DNA of 30,834 nucleotides from Lachnospiraceae bacterium UBA3845 (GCA_002392705.1 DGHP01000157.1:1-30834); one strand, 5' to 3'. Positions 1 to 6,620 are shown, counted from the stretch's first letter. Notes: a model not told the origin generated them from the letters alone. Translations and numbers: made by a program.

Positions 1-506
1 AGTGCTTCTGCGTCATACTCAAGCCATTCCGGAACAAGTCTGCCGGCTGTTGCATCGGCGATATCCTTGTATCTCTGGGAATCCTTGCACTTTTCCTTGA
101 TCTCGATGACATCGCCGGCCTTGATCAGATAGGACGGGATGTTGATGCACTTGCCGTTGACTGTCACATGCTTGTGATCAACGATCTGGCGCGCTTCTTT
201 CCTGGTTCTCGCAAGGCCAAGACGGAAGATGACATTGTCCAGTCTGGACTCCAGCATGATCATCAGGTTCGGACCGGTCATACCGGGCATTCTCTCAGCC
301 TTCTCATAGTAGTTGCGGAAAGGCTTCTCTGTCACGCCGTAGATGAACTTCGCTTTCTGCTTTTCGCGAAGCTGGGTGCCGTACTCGCTGACTTTGCGTC
401 TTGCACGGACAAGATTTCTCTTCGACTTCTTATCATAACCCAGGACGGTCGGCTCCAGTCCAAGGGATCTGCATCTCTTTAATACAGGTGTTCTATTGAC
501 TGCCAT
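1..506 (-). CDS. rpsD: 30S ribosomal protein S4, 3' end cut by window edge
   Basis: Primary 16S rRNA-binding protein that nucleates 30S assembly; in several bacteria it also represses the alpha operon. The ATG at 504-506 follows a GGAGG-type site, and 168 codons are visible before the window ends, so roughly 30 C-terminal residues are missing compared with the usual length near 200. The visible protein starts MAVNRTPVLKRCRSLGLEP and carries the S4 RNA-binding domain in its second half (RLDNVIFRLGLARTRKEARQ, then the HVTVNGK turn). It lies 19 bases after the rpsK stop and is the last visible gene of rpmJ-rpsM-rpsK-rpsD. In Firmicutes rpoA and rplQ usually follow, which would lie outside the window. 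The identification is secure. Confidence 0.97.
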   Translation of the reverse strand, partial: MAVNRTPVLKRCRSLGLEPTVLGYDKKSKRNLVRARRKVSEYGTQLREKQKAKFIYGVTEKPFRNYYEKAERMPGMTGPNLMIMLESRLDNVIFRLGLARTRKEARQIVDHKHVTVNGKCINIPSYLIKAGDVIEIKEKCKDSQRYKDIADATAGRLVPEWLEYDAEA

Positions 507-525
507 TATTCTCTACCTCCTGATA

Positions 526-924
526 TTATACTCTTCTGCGCTTCGGCGGACGGCATCCATTGTGCGGAACCGGGGTGACGTCACGGATGGAGATTACGTC
601 AAGTCCATTGGCGGAGAGTGCGCGGATCGCGGCCTCTCTTCCTGAACCCGGGCCCTTTACGAAGACGTCAACCGTCTTCAGACCATGGATCAGAGCAGCC
701 TTTGTTGCAGTCTCTGCTGCCATCTGAGCAGCATAAGGGGTAGATTTTCTGGAACCCTTGAAGCCAAGGCCGCCTGCACTTGCCCATGACAGTGCATTGC
801 CCTGTGCGTCAGTAAGGGTAACGATCGTATTATTGAAAGAGGACTGGATATGTGCCTGGCCTCTTTCGACGTTCTTTTTAACGCGCTTTTTTGTCGATCT
901 CTTTGTAGATTTCTTATCTGCCAT
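526..924 (-). CDS. rpsK: 30S ribosomal protein S11
   Basis: Small-subunit protein of the platform, contacting 16S rRNA near the E site and mRNA exit. The 132-residue length is typical. A basic lysine-rich N-terminus ([19 protein letters not shown]) is followed by the S11 core, with the family motifs [27 protein letters not shown] and [15 protein letters not shown], and the C-terminal [18 protein letters not shown] tail. It sits between rpsM (42 bases upstream) and rpsD (19 bases downstream) in the same orientation, the usual alpha-operon order. Nothing unusual was seen. Confidence 0.98.
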   Translation of the reverse strand: MADKKSTKRSTKKRVKKNVERGQAHIQSSFNNTIVTLTDAQGNALSWASAGGLGFKGSRKSTPYAAQMAAETATKAALIHGLKTVDVFVKGPGSGREAAIRALSANGLDVISIRDVTPVPHNGCRPPKRRRV

Positions 925-966
925 CGTTCAATAACCTGCTTTCTCGTTCATTCAATCCGATATCAG

Positions 967-1338
967 TTACTTCTTCTTATTGGCTACAGTGCGGCGCGGG
1001 CCCTTACGGGTTCTTGCGTTGGTCTTGGTCTTCTGGCCGCGGACCGGAAGTCCCTTCCTGTGACGGATGCCTCTGTAGCAGCCGATCTCCTGAAGTCTCT
1101 TGATGTTCATAGCGACATCTCTGCGGAGATCACCTTCCACCATGATATCCAGCTCTTCCATAGCAGCACGGATCTTATCTACTTCCTCGTCGGTAAGATC
1201 TCTCACGCGGGTATCAGGATTCACATTCGCTTTATCGAGAATTTTTCCAGATGTTGTGCGGCCGATTCCGAAGATATATGTCAGGCCGATCTCAACTCGC
1301 TTCTCTCTTGGTAAGTCTACACCAGCTATACGAGCCAT
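967..1338 (-). CDS. rpsM: 30S ribosomal protein S13
   Basis: Head protein of the small subunit that contacts the P-site tRNA and the large subunit. The 123 residues match the family. It begins [20 protein letters not shown], with the helix-two-turn-helix core ([34 protein letters not shown]) and the basic tail [15 protein letters not shown] strong AGGAGG lies 8 bases before the start. In many Firmicutes rpsM follows rpmJ closely, but here about 400 bases separate them, with small hairpins just upstream of this ribosome binding site. In E. coli the rpsM leader is where S4 represses the operon, so this spacer may be regulatory; that is inference. Confidence 0.98.
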   Translation of the reverse strand: MARIAGVDLPREKRVEIGLTYIFGIGRTTSGKILDKANVNPDTRVRDLTDEEVDKIRAAMEELDIMVEGDLRRDVAMNIKRLQEIGCYRGIRHRKGLPVRGQKTKTNARTRKGPRRTVANKKK

Positions 1339-1360
1339 GTATTTTTCCTCCTAAATCTGA

Positions 1361-1419
1361 GGCAGCTTTCTGCCGCCCATACTGTCTTTAAATTGGGAGA
1401 TCCGAAAAGTCGCATCTCC
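1361..1419 (-). promoter_or_regulatory. Two hairpins in the leader just before rpsM
   Basis: Read on the minus strand, a stem GGAGAT/ATCTCC extended by CGA/TCG across one mismatch (1396-1419, 4-base loop) is followed by GGCAG-AAAG-CTGCC (1361-1374). The latter ends about 9 bases before the rpsM ribosome binding site. Neither has a U-tract, so they are not terminators. A ribosomal-protein operator or processing site is possible, but no known RNA family was recognised. Confidence 0.35.
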
Positions 1420-1746
1420 AGCTGCGCCGCTTTTTACAGCTTCACAGCCTTTCCGGTCCATTAAGTGAGAACCTTTTCGTTCCCGCGAATGCACGCGCCT
1501 CCCTCCAAGCGGTGGGACGAAAGGTGTAGCCGTGCAGATCCTGCACCGGTATTAAGGACAATATTCCAACGAAATAATCCCGTGTCCGGCGCATGGCTGC
1601 GCGCGCGTGCAGGTTTTCTTATCTCATCGTATATTGTCAACGCCCTCTGAAAATGTGGGAGCCGCAGCTTCATCTTCCTGCCGGCAGCCTCATCCGGGCT
1701 CTCTCCCACCGGGCGTAATCACCGCTTTATTATGGTCTGTGACTTC
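1420..1746 (-). other. Long spacer between rpmJ and rpsM
   Basis: No convincing gene was found here. An 82-codon minus-strand reading frame (1461-1709) lacks a good ribosome binding site and resembles nothing I know. A hairpin GTGCAG-3 bases-CTGCAC lies at 1532-1546. A TTGACA-like box near 1638 has no matching -10 at normal spacing. With the hairpins at 1361-1419, this may be an untranslated leader internal to the operon. Confidence 0.4.
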
Positions 1747-1860
1747 TCAGCCCTGTCTCTGTTTGTGCTTCGGGTTCTCGCAGATAATCATGATTCTGCC
1801 TTTTCTCTTGATCACCTTGCACTTCTCGCACATGGGCTTCACAGATGAACGAACCTTCAT
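1747..1860 (-). CDS. rpmJ: 50S ribosomal protein L36
   Basis: Zinc-ribbon protein of the large subunit, 37 residues: [20 protein letters not shown] followed by [17 protein letters not shown]. The zinc ligands are Cys11, Cys14, Cys27 and His32, so this is the zinc-binding (C+) form. AGGAGG lies 10 bases before the ATG. In most Firmicutes infA precedes rpmJ; here the upstream sequence instead holds a good promoter (1941-1969), a hairpin and tRNA-Leu, so rpmJ is the first gene of this operon. The gene is unmistakable despite its size. Confidence 0.97.
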   Translation of the reverse strand: MKVRSSVKPMCEKCKVIKRKGRIMIICENPKHKQRQG

Positions 1861-1940
1861 CTCCTCGCATCCTCCTCTCCGTCATCTATTCTGCCTCCGC
1901 AAAAGGGCGCACTAAACCCCTTCAGCGGACATGCTCAATT

Positions 1941-1969
1941 ATTATATTACCGCGCGTTCCTAAAAGCAA
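1941..1969 (-). promoter_or_regulatory. Sigma-A-type promoter for rpmJ-rpsM-rpsK-rpsD
   Basis: On the minus strand TTGCTT (1964-1969), 17 bases, then a perfect TATAAT (1941-1946) preceded by GGTAA. Transcription would start near 1934, leaving a leader of about 75 bases before rpmJ. Confidence 0.8.
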
Positions 1970-1993
1970 GCGCCTTTTTAAATTTTTAGGACC

Positions 1994-2052
1994 TGGGTCC
2001 AAGGTCTCTTCCGCATAAAAAGGGACTCAGCTTCTTCCGTGCGGAAGATGGG
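1994..2052 (-). repeat. Degenerate copy of the tRNA-Leu 3' flank
   Basis: The 15 bases at 2038-2052 are identical to 2197-2211, the 3' end of tRNA-Leu plus 2 flanking bases. The stretch from 1994 (CTGGGTCCAAGGTCTC) also matches the stretch from 2139 (CTGGGTTCAAGGCCTC) imperfectly. Two diverged copies of the tRNA end and terminator region therefore lie about 145-159 bases apart. There is no second complete tRNA. Confidence 0.6.
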
Positions 2053-2067
2053 GTGAGGCGGATTAAG

Positions 2068-2090
2068 AAAAAGGTCCGGTGGACCTTTTT
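2068..2090 (-). terminator. Symmetrical intrinsic terminator
   Basis: A perfect inverted repeat with arms AAAAAGGTCC and GGACCTTTTT around a 3-base loop. It has a T-run on both strands and so could work in both directions. It lies between the tRNA-Leu terminator and the rpmJ promoter and would insulate the two units. Confidence 0.7.
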
Positions 2091-2120
2091 CCCGCCGAAC
2101 CGACCGACGAGCAGTTTACT

Positions 2121-2160
2121 GCGAGGAGACCTTGAACCCTGGGTTCAAGGCCTCCTCGGC
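2121..2160. repeat. Large inverted repeat
   Basis: CCTTGAACCC (2130-2139) and GGGTTCAAGG (2141-2150) pair perfectly around one base. Beyond a single A/C mismatch the pairing continues (GCGAGGAG with CTCCTCGGC, one irregularity). The core resembles a tRNA T-arm (GGTTCAA). No T-run follows on either strand, so it is probably not a terminator by itself. Confidence 0.6.
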
Positions 2161-2163
2161 ACG

Positions 2164-2191
2164 AAAAAGCCCAGGTCTTCCGACCTGGGCT
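2164..2191 (-). terminator. Intrinsic terminator of tRNA-Leu
   Basis: On the minus strand a 10-bp perfect stem AGCCCAGGTC/GACCTGGGCT with a 4-base loop is followed by TTTTT. It starts 8 bases after the tRNA 3' end. Confidence 0.9.
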
Positions 2192-2198
2192 CTTTTCG

Positions 2199-2282
2199 TG
2201 CGGAAGATGGGACTTGAACCCACACGACGTGACCGTCACAAGATCCTTAGTCTTGCTCGTCTGCCAATTCCGACACTTCCGC
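2199..2282 (-). tRNA. tRNA-Leu, anticodon AAG
   Basis: An 84-base class II tRNA. The acceptor GCGGAAG (2282-2276) pairs with CTTCCGC (2206-2200), with discriminator A at 2199. The anticodon stem CAAGA/TCTTG encloses loop CTAAGGA, so positions 34-36 read AAG (plus-strand CTT at 2246-2248). The long variable arm (GACG-GTCA-CGTC) fits leucine, and the T-arm loop is TTCAAGT. CCA is not encoded. AAG reads CUU, and CUC and CUA as well if A34 is deaminated to inosine. An A at position 34 is classically restricted to tRNA-Arg in bacteria, so this is uncommon. It has its own promoter and terminator. Confidence 0.95.
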
Positions 2283-2293
2283 GAACGAACAGT

Positions 2294-2322
2294 ATCATAC
2301 CAAAAGGATGCTCATCTGTCAA
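2294..2322 (-). promoter_or_regulatory. Promoter of tRNA-Leu
   Basis: Minus strand: consensus TTGACA (2317-2322), 17 bases, TATGAT (2294-2299). Initiation would fall about 5 bases before the mature tRNA 5' end, typical of stable RNA genes. Confidence 0.88.
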
Positions 2323-2370
2323 CATCTGTTTTAGATTTTTTTCGAAATTATTTTTATGGAATCCTTTCTG

Positions 2371-3876
2371 TCAGTCCTCAATCCCTTCAAGGCGCTTCTC
2401 AATCATGTCATTGATGATCTGAAGCGCGCGGACACGGGCATAATATTTGTTGTTGCCCTCTATGATATGCCAGGGTGCAAAATCGGTGGAGGTATAGCGG
2501 ATCATATCGTCCACGGCCGTCTCATACTGATCCCATTTATCCCTGTTGCGCCAGTCCTCATCCGTGATCTTCCACTGCTTGGCCGGATCCGCCTGGCGGG
2601 CGTTGAAGCGCGCCAGCTGCTCGTCATTCGTGATGTTGATCCAGAATTTGACGATCACGGCGCCCCAGTCATAGAGCTGGCGCTCAAAGTCGTTCATCTC
2701 CCCGTAGGCCCTCTGCCAGTCCGCCGGGGTGCAGAAACCCTCGAGCCGCTCTACCATGACGCGTCCGTACCAGGTGCGGTCAAAGATGGCGATATGGCCG
2801 TCCTTGGGAAGCCTGGTCCAGAAACGCCAGAGGAAATGCCGGTCTTTCTCCTCCTTTGTCGGGGATGCGATCGGCATAACTTCATAACCGCGCGGATCCA
2901 GAGCAGCCGACACACGCTTGATGTTGCCTCCCTTTCCGGCTGCGTCCCAGCCCTCGTAGGCCACAATCATGGGAACTCTGTGCTGGTAGAGCCTGTTGTG
3001 GTTCTCTTTCAGGCGCTTCTGCTCTTTCTTGAGCAGGCTTCTGTACTCCTCCTCCCCGAGGGACTTGTCCATGTCCACATCCTTCAGGGCGGGCATGCTG
3101 ATAAAGTTATACTGGCCCGGATCAATCACCGCGGACAGATTCGCCGCATTGCGGTCCCGCTCATCTTTGAGCTTCAGGGCTTTCGTAACCTCATCGATCA
3201 TGATCTGGAAGATATCCAGGATCGCCGTTTCCTTATCGGATCCGGAGATTACGTGCCACTGGGCATATGGCCGGTTTGTGGCTTCCAGCATGGAATCAAA
3301 GGCCTGATAATAAGTTTTGTAATCATGCAGCATGCGGCGGTCCTTCTCGGTCACCCTCCACTGCGTGCTCTTCTTTCTCGAAAGTTTCTCCTGACGCTTG
3401 CGCATCTCCTTCTTGGAGATATGCAGGAAGAACTTGATAATCACATAGCCGTTGTCCACCAGCCCTTTTTCAAAGCTGTTGATCTCATTCACATGGCGCA
3501 GGTTGGTGATCTCGTCGACCTCGTTTTCCACCCGCATCACGGAAATCTCCTGATACCAGGACTGGTCCATGATCGACCACTGCCCGGCTGCGGGGATCGT
3601 CTTCCAGTACCTCCACATCATGGGCTCACGCTTATCTTCCTCCGTCGGGGGCAGCGTATTCACAACCGAAAACCAGCGCGGGTCAAAATTCAGGATGAGT
3701 TTCTGAATCACAGAGCCTTTTCCTGCCCCGCTCCAGCCTTCAAAGAGAACGATGACCGGGAGTTTTTTCTCCTTGACCGGCGCGTCCAGTCCGGTCAGCT
3801 TTTCCTTCAGAGTTCCGATCTTCGCACGGTATTCTTCATCTGATACTTTTTTCTTCAGATCAACCTTCTCAAGCAT
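2371..3876 (-). CDS. pap: Polyphosphate:AMP phosphotransferase (two-domain PPK2)
   Basis: Cytoplasmic enzyme predicted to phosphorylate AMP to ADP with polyphosphate. The 501 residues hold two PPK2 domains in tandem, as in class II PPK2 (PAP) enzymes. Domain 1 has a Walker A GWSGAGKGS at 47-55, but its second acidic motif reads MDQSWY (103-108), where the usual arginine is a glutamine. Domain 2 has Walker A GWDAAGKGG (309-317) and the full FDRTWYGRVMVER motif (365-377). In characterised PAPs the C-terminal domain is the catalytic one, which fits the intact motif there. GAGGGGGA lies upstream of the ATG. Divergent from the HTH-Uma2 gene across 290 bases. A general PPK2 nucleotide kinase is the alternative; the fold is certain, the exact substrate inferred. 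Confidence 0.92.
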   Translation of the reverse strand: MLEKVDLKKKVSDEEYRAKIGTLKEKLTGLDAPVKEKKLPVIVLFEGWSGAGKGSVIQKLILNFDPRWFSVVNTLPPTEEDKREPMMWRYWKTIPAAGQWSIMDQSWYQEISVMRVENEVDEITNLRHVNEINSFEKGLVDNGYVIIKFFLHISKKEMRKRQEKLSRKKSTQWRVTEKDRRMLHDYKTYYQAFDSMLEATNRPYAQWHVISGSDKETAILDIFQIMIDEVTKALKLKDERDRNAANLSAVIDPGQYNFISMPALKDVDMDKSLGEEEYRSLLKKEQKRLKENHNRLYQHRVPMIVAYEGWDAAGKGGNIKRVSAALDPRGYEVMPIASPTKEEKDRHFLWRFWTRLPKDGHIAIFDRTWYGRVMVERLEGFCTPADWQRAYGEMNDFERQLYDWGAVIVKFWINITNDEQLARFNARQADPAKQWKITDEDWRNRDKWDQYETAVDDMIRYTSTDFAPWHIIEGNNKYYARVRALQIINDMIEKRLEGIED

Positions 3877-3927
3877 ATTCTTTATTCCCCCTCATTCAGC
3901 ACTCTTATGTTCTCCGTTAAGGATATA

Positions 3928-3957
3928 TCTATAATAGCACCAAAGCGGGGTTTTCAC
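3928..3957 (-). promoter_or_regulatory. Possible promoter of the PPK2 gene
   Basis: Minus strand GTGAAA (3952-3957), 18 bases, TATAGA (3928-3933), in an AT-rich stretch about 50 bases before the start codon. It is a moderate match only; an overlapping TATTAT gives a poorer spacing. Confidence 0.4.
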
Positions 3958-4030
3958 ATCTGCTATTTTGGTAAAAATGACCGAATTCTGCGGTGCGGTT
4001 TCACTCTGCCCAGGCTGCGTCCGCGAAAGC

Positions 4031-4100
4031 GGTAAACCGTATGCGCCGGTTATTTCCATTTGGAAATCATTATTTTCCATACGGCAGTATTGCGGTTTAC
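4031..4100. repeat. Nested inverted repeats upstream of HTH-Uma2, candidate operator
   Basis: ATTTCCA-TT-TGGAAAT (4052-4067) is a 7-bp palindrome with a 2-base centre, and TTTTCCAT recurs at 4073-4080. Outer arms GTAAACCG (4032-4039) and CGGTTTAC (4093-4100) are inverted, the latter overlapping the -35 box. The site lies in the divergent region between the PPK2 and Uma2 genes, where an HTH autoregulator would bind; binding is inferred. Confidence 0.45.
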
Positions 4101-4124
4101 AAACGGGTGTTTGCACACTATACT
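4096..4124 (+). promoter_or_regulatory. Promoter of the HTH-Uma2 gene
   Basis: TTTACA (4096-4101), 17 bases, TATACT (4119-4124). One mismatch from consensus in each box. The start site would be near 4131, about 36 bases before the ATG. Confidence 0.8.
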
Positions 4125-4166
4125 TGTAATGGAGATGAAGCGTGTAACCGGAAAGGAGTCAGGCTC

Positions 4167-5039
4167 ATGACAGTTGAAGAGATGAAAAAAAGAAAAACCG
4201 AACTCGGCCTCACCAGCCAGATGATCTCTCAGATGTCCGGCGTTCCGCTCGGGACGGTACAGAAGATTTTTGCAGGAACCACCAAAGCGCCGCGCAGACT
4301 CACGATCGAGGCGCTGGAGAGAATCCTCAGCCATTCGGGACCTTCTGAGATGGCTGAGGACAGACAGGCTTATATACAGGAAGGGATCAGCCGGAGCGAA
4401 AATCAGCCCCGGCAGGACTGTATGCTCCGTGAAACCCCTGCTCCCTATGATACGGCGGTCCGGTTCGATTCAATCGCCGGAGATCACCGGTATACGCTCG
4501 ATGATTACTATGCCCTTCCGGACGAGCGGCGTGTGGAACTCATCGACGGTGTCTTCTACGATATGGCTGCGCCGGATTTTCTTCACCAGCTGATCCTCAC
4601 ACATCTGTCAAACCAGTTCTATGAGTGTGCCGAACAGCATGATATGCCCTGTGAAGTATTCCAGTCACCTTGTGACGTCCGCCTGGACCGGGACAACTAT
4701 ACCATGGTGCAGCCGGACCTCCTGGTGATCTGCGGCCGGCAGGATTACCTCCATATGAAGTGCCTGGAAGGCGCTCCGGATCTGGCTGTGGATATTCTCT
4801 CCCCCTCCAGCCGCTCTAAGGATATGATTCTGAAGCTGTATAAATATGAAAAAGCCGGCGTCCGGGAATACTGGATCGTAGACCCGGACCACCGGACCGT
4901 GACCGTTCATTTCTTTGATACGGATGACTATGATCCGGTGCGATACTCGTTCCATGATCAGATTCCGGTCCGGATCTCAGAAGGGAAATGCTCCATTGAT
5001 TTTTCCAGAATTGAACAGCGGCTGGCCCGTTATGAGTGA
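4167..5039 (+). CDS. HTH (XRE-like) domain fused to Uma2-family nuclease-fold domain
   Basis: A 290-residue protein of unknown function. The ATG at 4167 is chosen because GGAAAGGAG lies just upstream and a good promoter precedes it; the open frame further upstream crosses that promoter. Residues 14-52 form an XRE-type helix-turn-helix (GLTSQMISQMSGVPLGTVQK). Residues 60-105 are a polar linker. Residues 109-250 are an Uma2/DUF820 domain with the PD-(D/E)xK fold: VELIDG (124-129), QPDLLVI (182-188), VDILSPSSRSKD (208-219) and KLYKYEKAGVREYWIVDP (223-240). The second acidic residue is Asp209 where most members have Glu. The family is often called a putative restriction endonuclease, but its role is unproven. 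The gene stands alone on the plus strand with its own terminator. Confidence 0.85.
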   Translation: MTVEEMKKRKTELGLTSQMISQMSGVPLGTVQKIFAGTTKAPRRLTIEALERILSHSGPSEMAEDRQAYIQEGISRSENQPRQDCMLRETPAPYDTAVRFDSIAGDHRYTLDDYYALPDERRVELIDGVFYDMAAPDFLHQLILTHLSNQFYECAEQHDMPCEVFQSPCDVRLDRDNYTMVQPDLLVICGRQDYLHMKCLEGAPDLAVDILSPSSRSKDMILKLYKYEKAGVREYWIVDPDHRTVTVHFFDTDDYDPVRYSFHDQIPVRISEGKCSIDFSRIEQRLARYE

Positions 5040-5050
5040 CATTCGGGCAG

Positions 5051-5095
5051 AAAAAGGAGGATGGCGCAATCGTTGCTGCGACAGCCCCCCTTTTT
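5051..5095 (+). terminator. Terminator of the HTH-Uma2 gene
   Basis: AAAAAGGAGG (5051-5060) pairs imperfectly with CCCCCCTTTTT (5085-5095), and an inner GCAA-TCG-TTGC hairpin fills the middle. It ends in a T-run 12 bases after the stop codon begins its downstream region. Confidence 0.6.
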
Positions 5096-5131
5096 CGCTG
5101 ACCATCCGGCAGATCAGCCGGATTGCTTCAG

Positions 5132-5159
5132 AAAAAGGGCAGCCTTAGTCCGGCTGCCC
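5132..5159 (-). terminator. Terminator of infC-rpmI-rplT
   Basis: Minus strand: GGGCAGCC, 7-base loop, GGCTGCCC, then TTTTT. It lies 25 bases after the rplT stop. On the plus strand the same stem lacks a T-run. Confidence 0.9.
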
Positions 5160-5183
5160 TGTATTCTCTGATTCATTCACCTG

Positions 5184-5540
5184 TTAAGCAAGCTTACCCT
5201 TCGCCATCTCGGCCAGATCCGCGAATCCCTTCGCGTCATTGACTGCCATGTCAGCCAGAACCTTGCGGTTCAGTTCGATACCGCAGAGCTTCAGTCCATA
5301 CATGAATCTGCTGTAGGAAAGGCCGTTGATGCGGGCTGCTGCGTTGATGCGGGCGATCCACAGCTGACGGAACTGTCTCTTTCTCTCTTTGCGTCCCGCA
5401 TAAGCGCTGGTCAGAGCGCGCATGACGGACTGCTTGGCGATTCTGTACTGTTTGGAGCGGGCGCCTCTGTAACCCTTTGCCAGCTTCAGGACTCTGTTAT
5501 GCTTTTTTCTGGCGTTTAAGCCACCTTTAATTCTTGCCAT
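5184..5540 (-). CDS. rplT: 50S ribosomal protein L20
   Basis: Early 23S rRNA-binding assembly protein, 118 residues, the usual length. It starts [20 protein letters not shown] and carries the hallmark [20 protein letters not shown] helix, then [18 protein letters not shown] and [19 protein letters not shown]-type site lies 7 bases upstream. It is the last gene of the infC operon, 47 bases after rpmI. In B. subtilis L20 represses this operon through the infC leader, and the attenuator upstream of infC here suggests the same control. Confidence 0.98.
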   Translation of the reverse strand: MARIKGGLNARKKHNRVLKLAKGYRGARSKQYRIAKQSVMRALTSAYAGRKERKRQFRQLWIARINAAARINGLSYSRFMYGLKLCGIELNRKVLADMAVNDAKGFADLAEMAKGKLA

Positions 5541-5587
5541 TGTCTTATCCTCCTAAAATATGCGAAAGCTGTATCCGATCCCGAAAA

Positions 5588-5785
5588 TCAGAGATACGGC
5601 AGGATCTTCTTCATGTTCTGTGCATTGGTCTGATCCGTAACAGTGGACTTGCGCAGATTTCTCTTCCTCTTGGTGGACTTCTTGGTTAAGATATGGCTCT
5701 TGTACGCCTTATTTCTCTTCAGCAGGCCGGTCCCGGTCTTCTTAAAACGTTTTGCAGCTGCTCTGCTTGTTTTCATCTTTGGCAT
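5588..5785 (-). CDS. rpmI: 50S ribosomal protein L35
   Basis: Small basic large-subunit protein of 65 residues, the family's usual length. It starts [20 protein letters not shown] and has the motif [20 protein letters not shown], then the tail [26 protein letters not shown] lies 7 bases before the ATG. It sits 20 bases after infC and 47 bases before rplT, the invariant infC-rpmI-rplT order. No irregularity was seen. Confidence 0.98.
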   Translation of the reverse strand: MPKMKTSRAAAKRFKKTGTGLLKRNKAYKSHILTKKSTKRKRNLRKSTVTDQTNAQNMKKILPYL

Positions 5786-5805
5786 AGCGTTACATCCTCC
5801 TTTAA

Positions 5806-6315
5806 TCAGCTTTTCTTTGGTGACAAAATGACGGTAAGAGTTCTTCCTTCCTGCTTGATCGGCTTATCGACAGCTGCGATATCCTCACAGGCTTTGGCGA
5901 AGTCCTCCAGAATATGTCTGCTGGCCTGCATATGAGCCATCTCGCGTCCTCGGAACCTCAGCGTGACCTTCACCTTGTTTCCTTTTTCCAGGAACTTGCG
6001 GGCATTGGTCATCTTGGTGTTCATGTCGTTCACATCAATATTGGGCGAAAGGCGAACTTCTTTCACCTCCACGATCTTCTGCTTTTTCCGGGCCTCTTTT
6101 TGTTTGCGGACCTGCTCATAACGGTACTTTCCGTAATCAATAATCTTGCATACAGGCGGCTTTGCCTGGGGCGCGATCTTGACCAGGTCAAGTTCTGCCT
6201 CTCTCGCAAGCTTCAAGGCATCAAAAGCAGACATGATGCCGAGCTGTTCTCCGTGTTCTCCAACCAAACGAACCTCTCTGTCCCGGATCTGTTCGTTAAT
6301 CATTAAATCGCTAAT
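5806..6315 (-). CDS. infC: Translation initiation factor IF-3, probable AUU start
   Basis: Binds the 30S subunit, blocks premature 50S joining and proofreads the start codon. The first ATG in frame is at 6303 ([20 protein letters not shown]), but it lies 21 bases from the GGAGG at 6325-6329. The in-frame ATT at 6313-6315 is 9 bases from it, and B. subtilis and E. coli infC also start at AUU, so I place the start there (169 residues). The N-domain is followed by the lysine-rich linker ([20 protein letters not shown]) and the C-domain ([30 protein letters not shown]). A rare start codon makes IF-3 repress its own translation. The leader also carries an attenuator. Confidence 0.95.
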   Translation of the reverse strand: MSDLMINEQIRDREVRLVGEHGEQLGIMSAFDALKLAREAELDLVKIAPQAKPPVCKIIDYGKYRYEQVRKQKEARKKQKIVEVKEVRLSPNIDVNDMNTKMTNARKFLEKGNKVKVTLRFRGREMAHMQASRHILEDFAKACEDIAAVDKPIKQEGRTLTVILSPKKS

Positions 6316-6329
6316 GGTTTTGCACCTCC
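6313..6329 (-). promoter_or_regulatory. infC ribosome binding site and AUU start codon
   Basis: GGAGG at 6325-6329 and ATT at 6313-6315 are 9 bases apart on the minus strand. The next in-frame ATG (6301-6303) is too far from any ribosome binding site. This decides the start and implies IF-3 autoregulation as in other infC genes. Confidence 0.8.
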
Positions 6330-6451
6330 CTCTATTGATATGATGCCGACGCTTTTTGTCCTGCCCTGTCCTGATTCCATATCCGCCCTTTCCCGGCCGG
6401 CAGTCAGAAAATCGCTCCTTTCCCCTGCCTGAACATGAGATCTTTCCATAG

Positions 6452-6478
6452 AAAAAGCGGATAACACAGTTATCCGCT
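6452..6478 (-). terminator. Attenuator in the infC leader
   Basis: Minus strand: AGCGGATAAC-TGT-GTTATCCGCT, a perfect 10-bp stem followed by TTTTT. It lies about 110 bases after the predicted transcription start and about 135 bases before the infC start. The position matches the L20-controlled leader terminator known from B. subtilis. An upstream GAGTATCC could pair with part of the stem as an antiterminator (inference). Confidence 0.8.
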
Positions 6479-6591
6479 CAAAGCCAAATAATACCCGCAT
6501 ATGCATACCGGGCAACAGCTGTGAACCTCGAATCGCGCCTCCGCGTCTGGGTGAGAGTGGATACTCTGCTTTCCTGTCTCAAAACACAAGT

Positions 6592-6620
6592 ACTCTATCA
6601 CATCCCCAGGCAGCTGTCAA
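6592..6620 (-). promoter_or_regulatory. Promoter of infC-rpmI-rplT
   Basis: Minus strand: consensus TTGACA (6615-6620), 17 bases, TAGAGT (6592-6597). The start near 6585 gives an untranslated leader of about 270 bases containing the attenuator. Confidence 0.8.

Noticed and set aside
1461..1709. 82-codon reading frame between rpmJ and rpsM
   Set aside because: No ribosome binding site and no recognisable protein; composition looks non-coding.
2038..2211. Present-day integrated element at tRNA-Leu
   Set aside because: Only 159 bases separate the repeated tRNA ends and no integrase or cargo gene lies between them.
2356..3843. Long plus-strand open frame of 495 codons
   Set aside because: It lies antisense to the polyphosphate:AMP phosphotransferase, whose motifs are unmistakable; the plus-strand translation resembles no protein family.
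6316..6600. T-box or other tRNA-sensing riboswitch before infC
   Set aside because: No T-box sequence (GGGTGGNACCGCG type) is present; the layout fits the L20/infC leader better.
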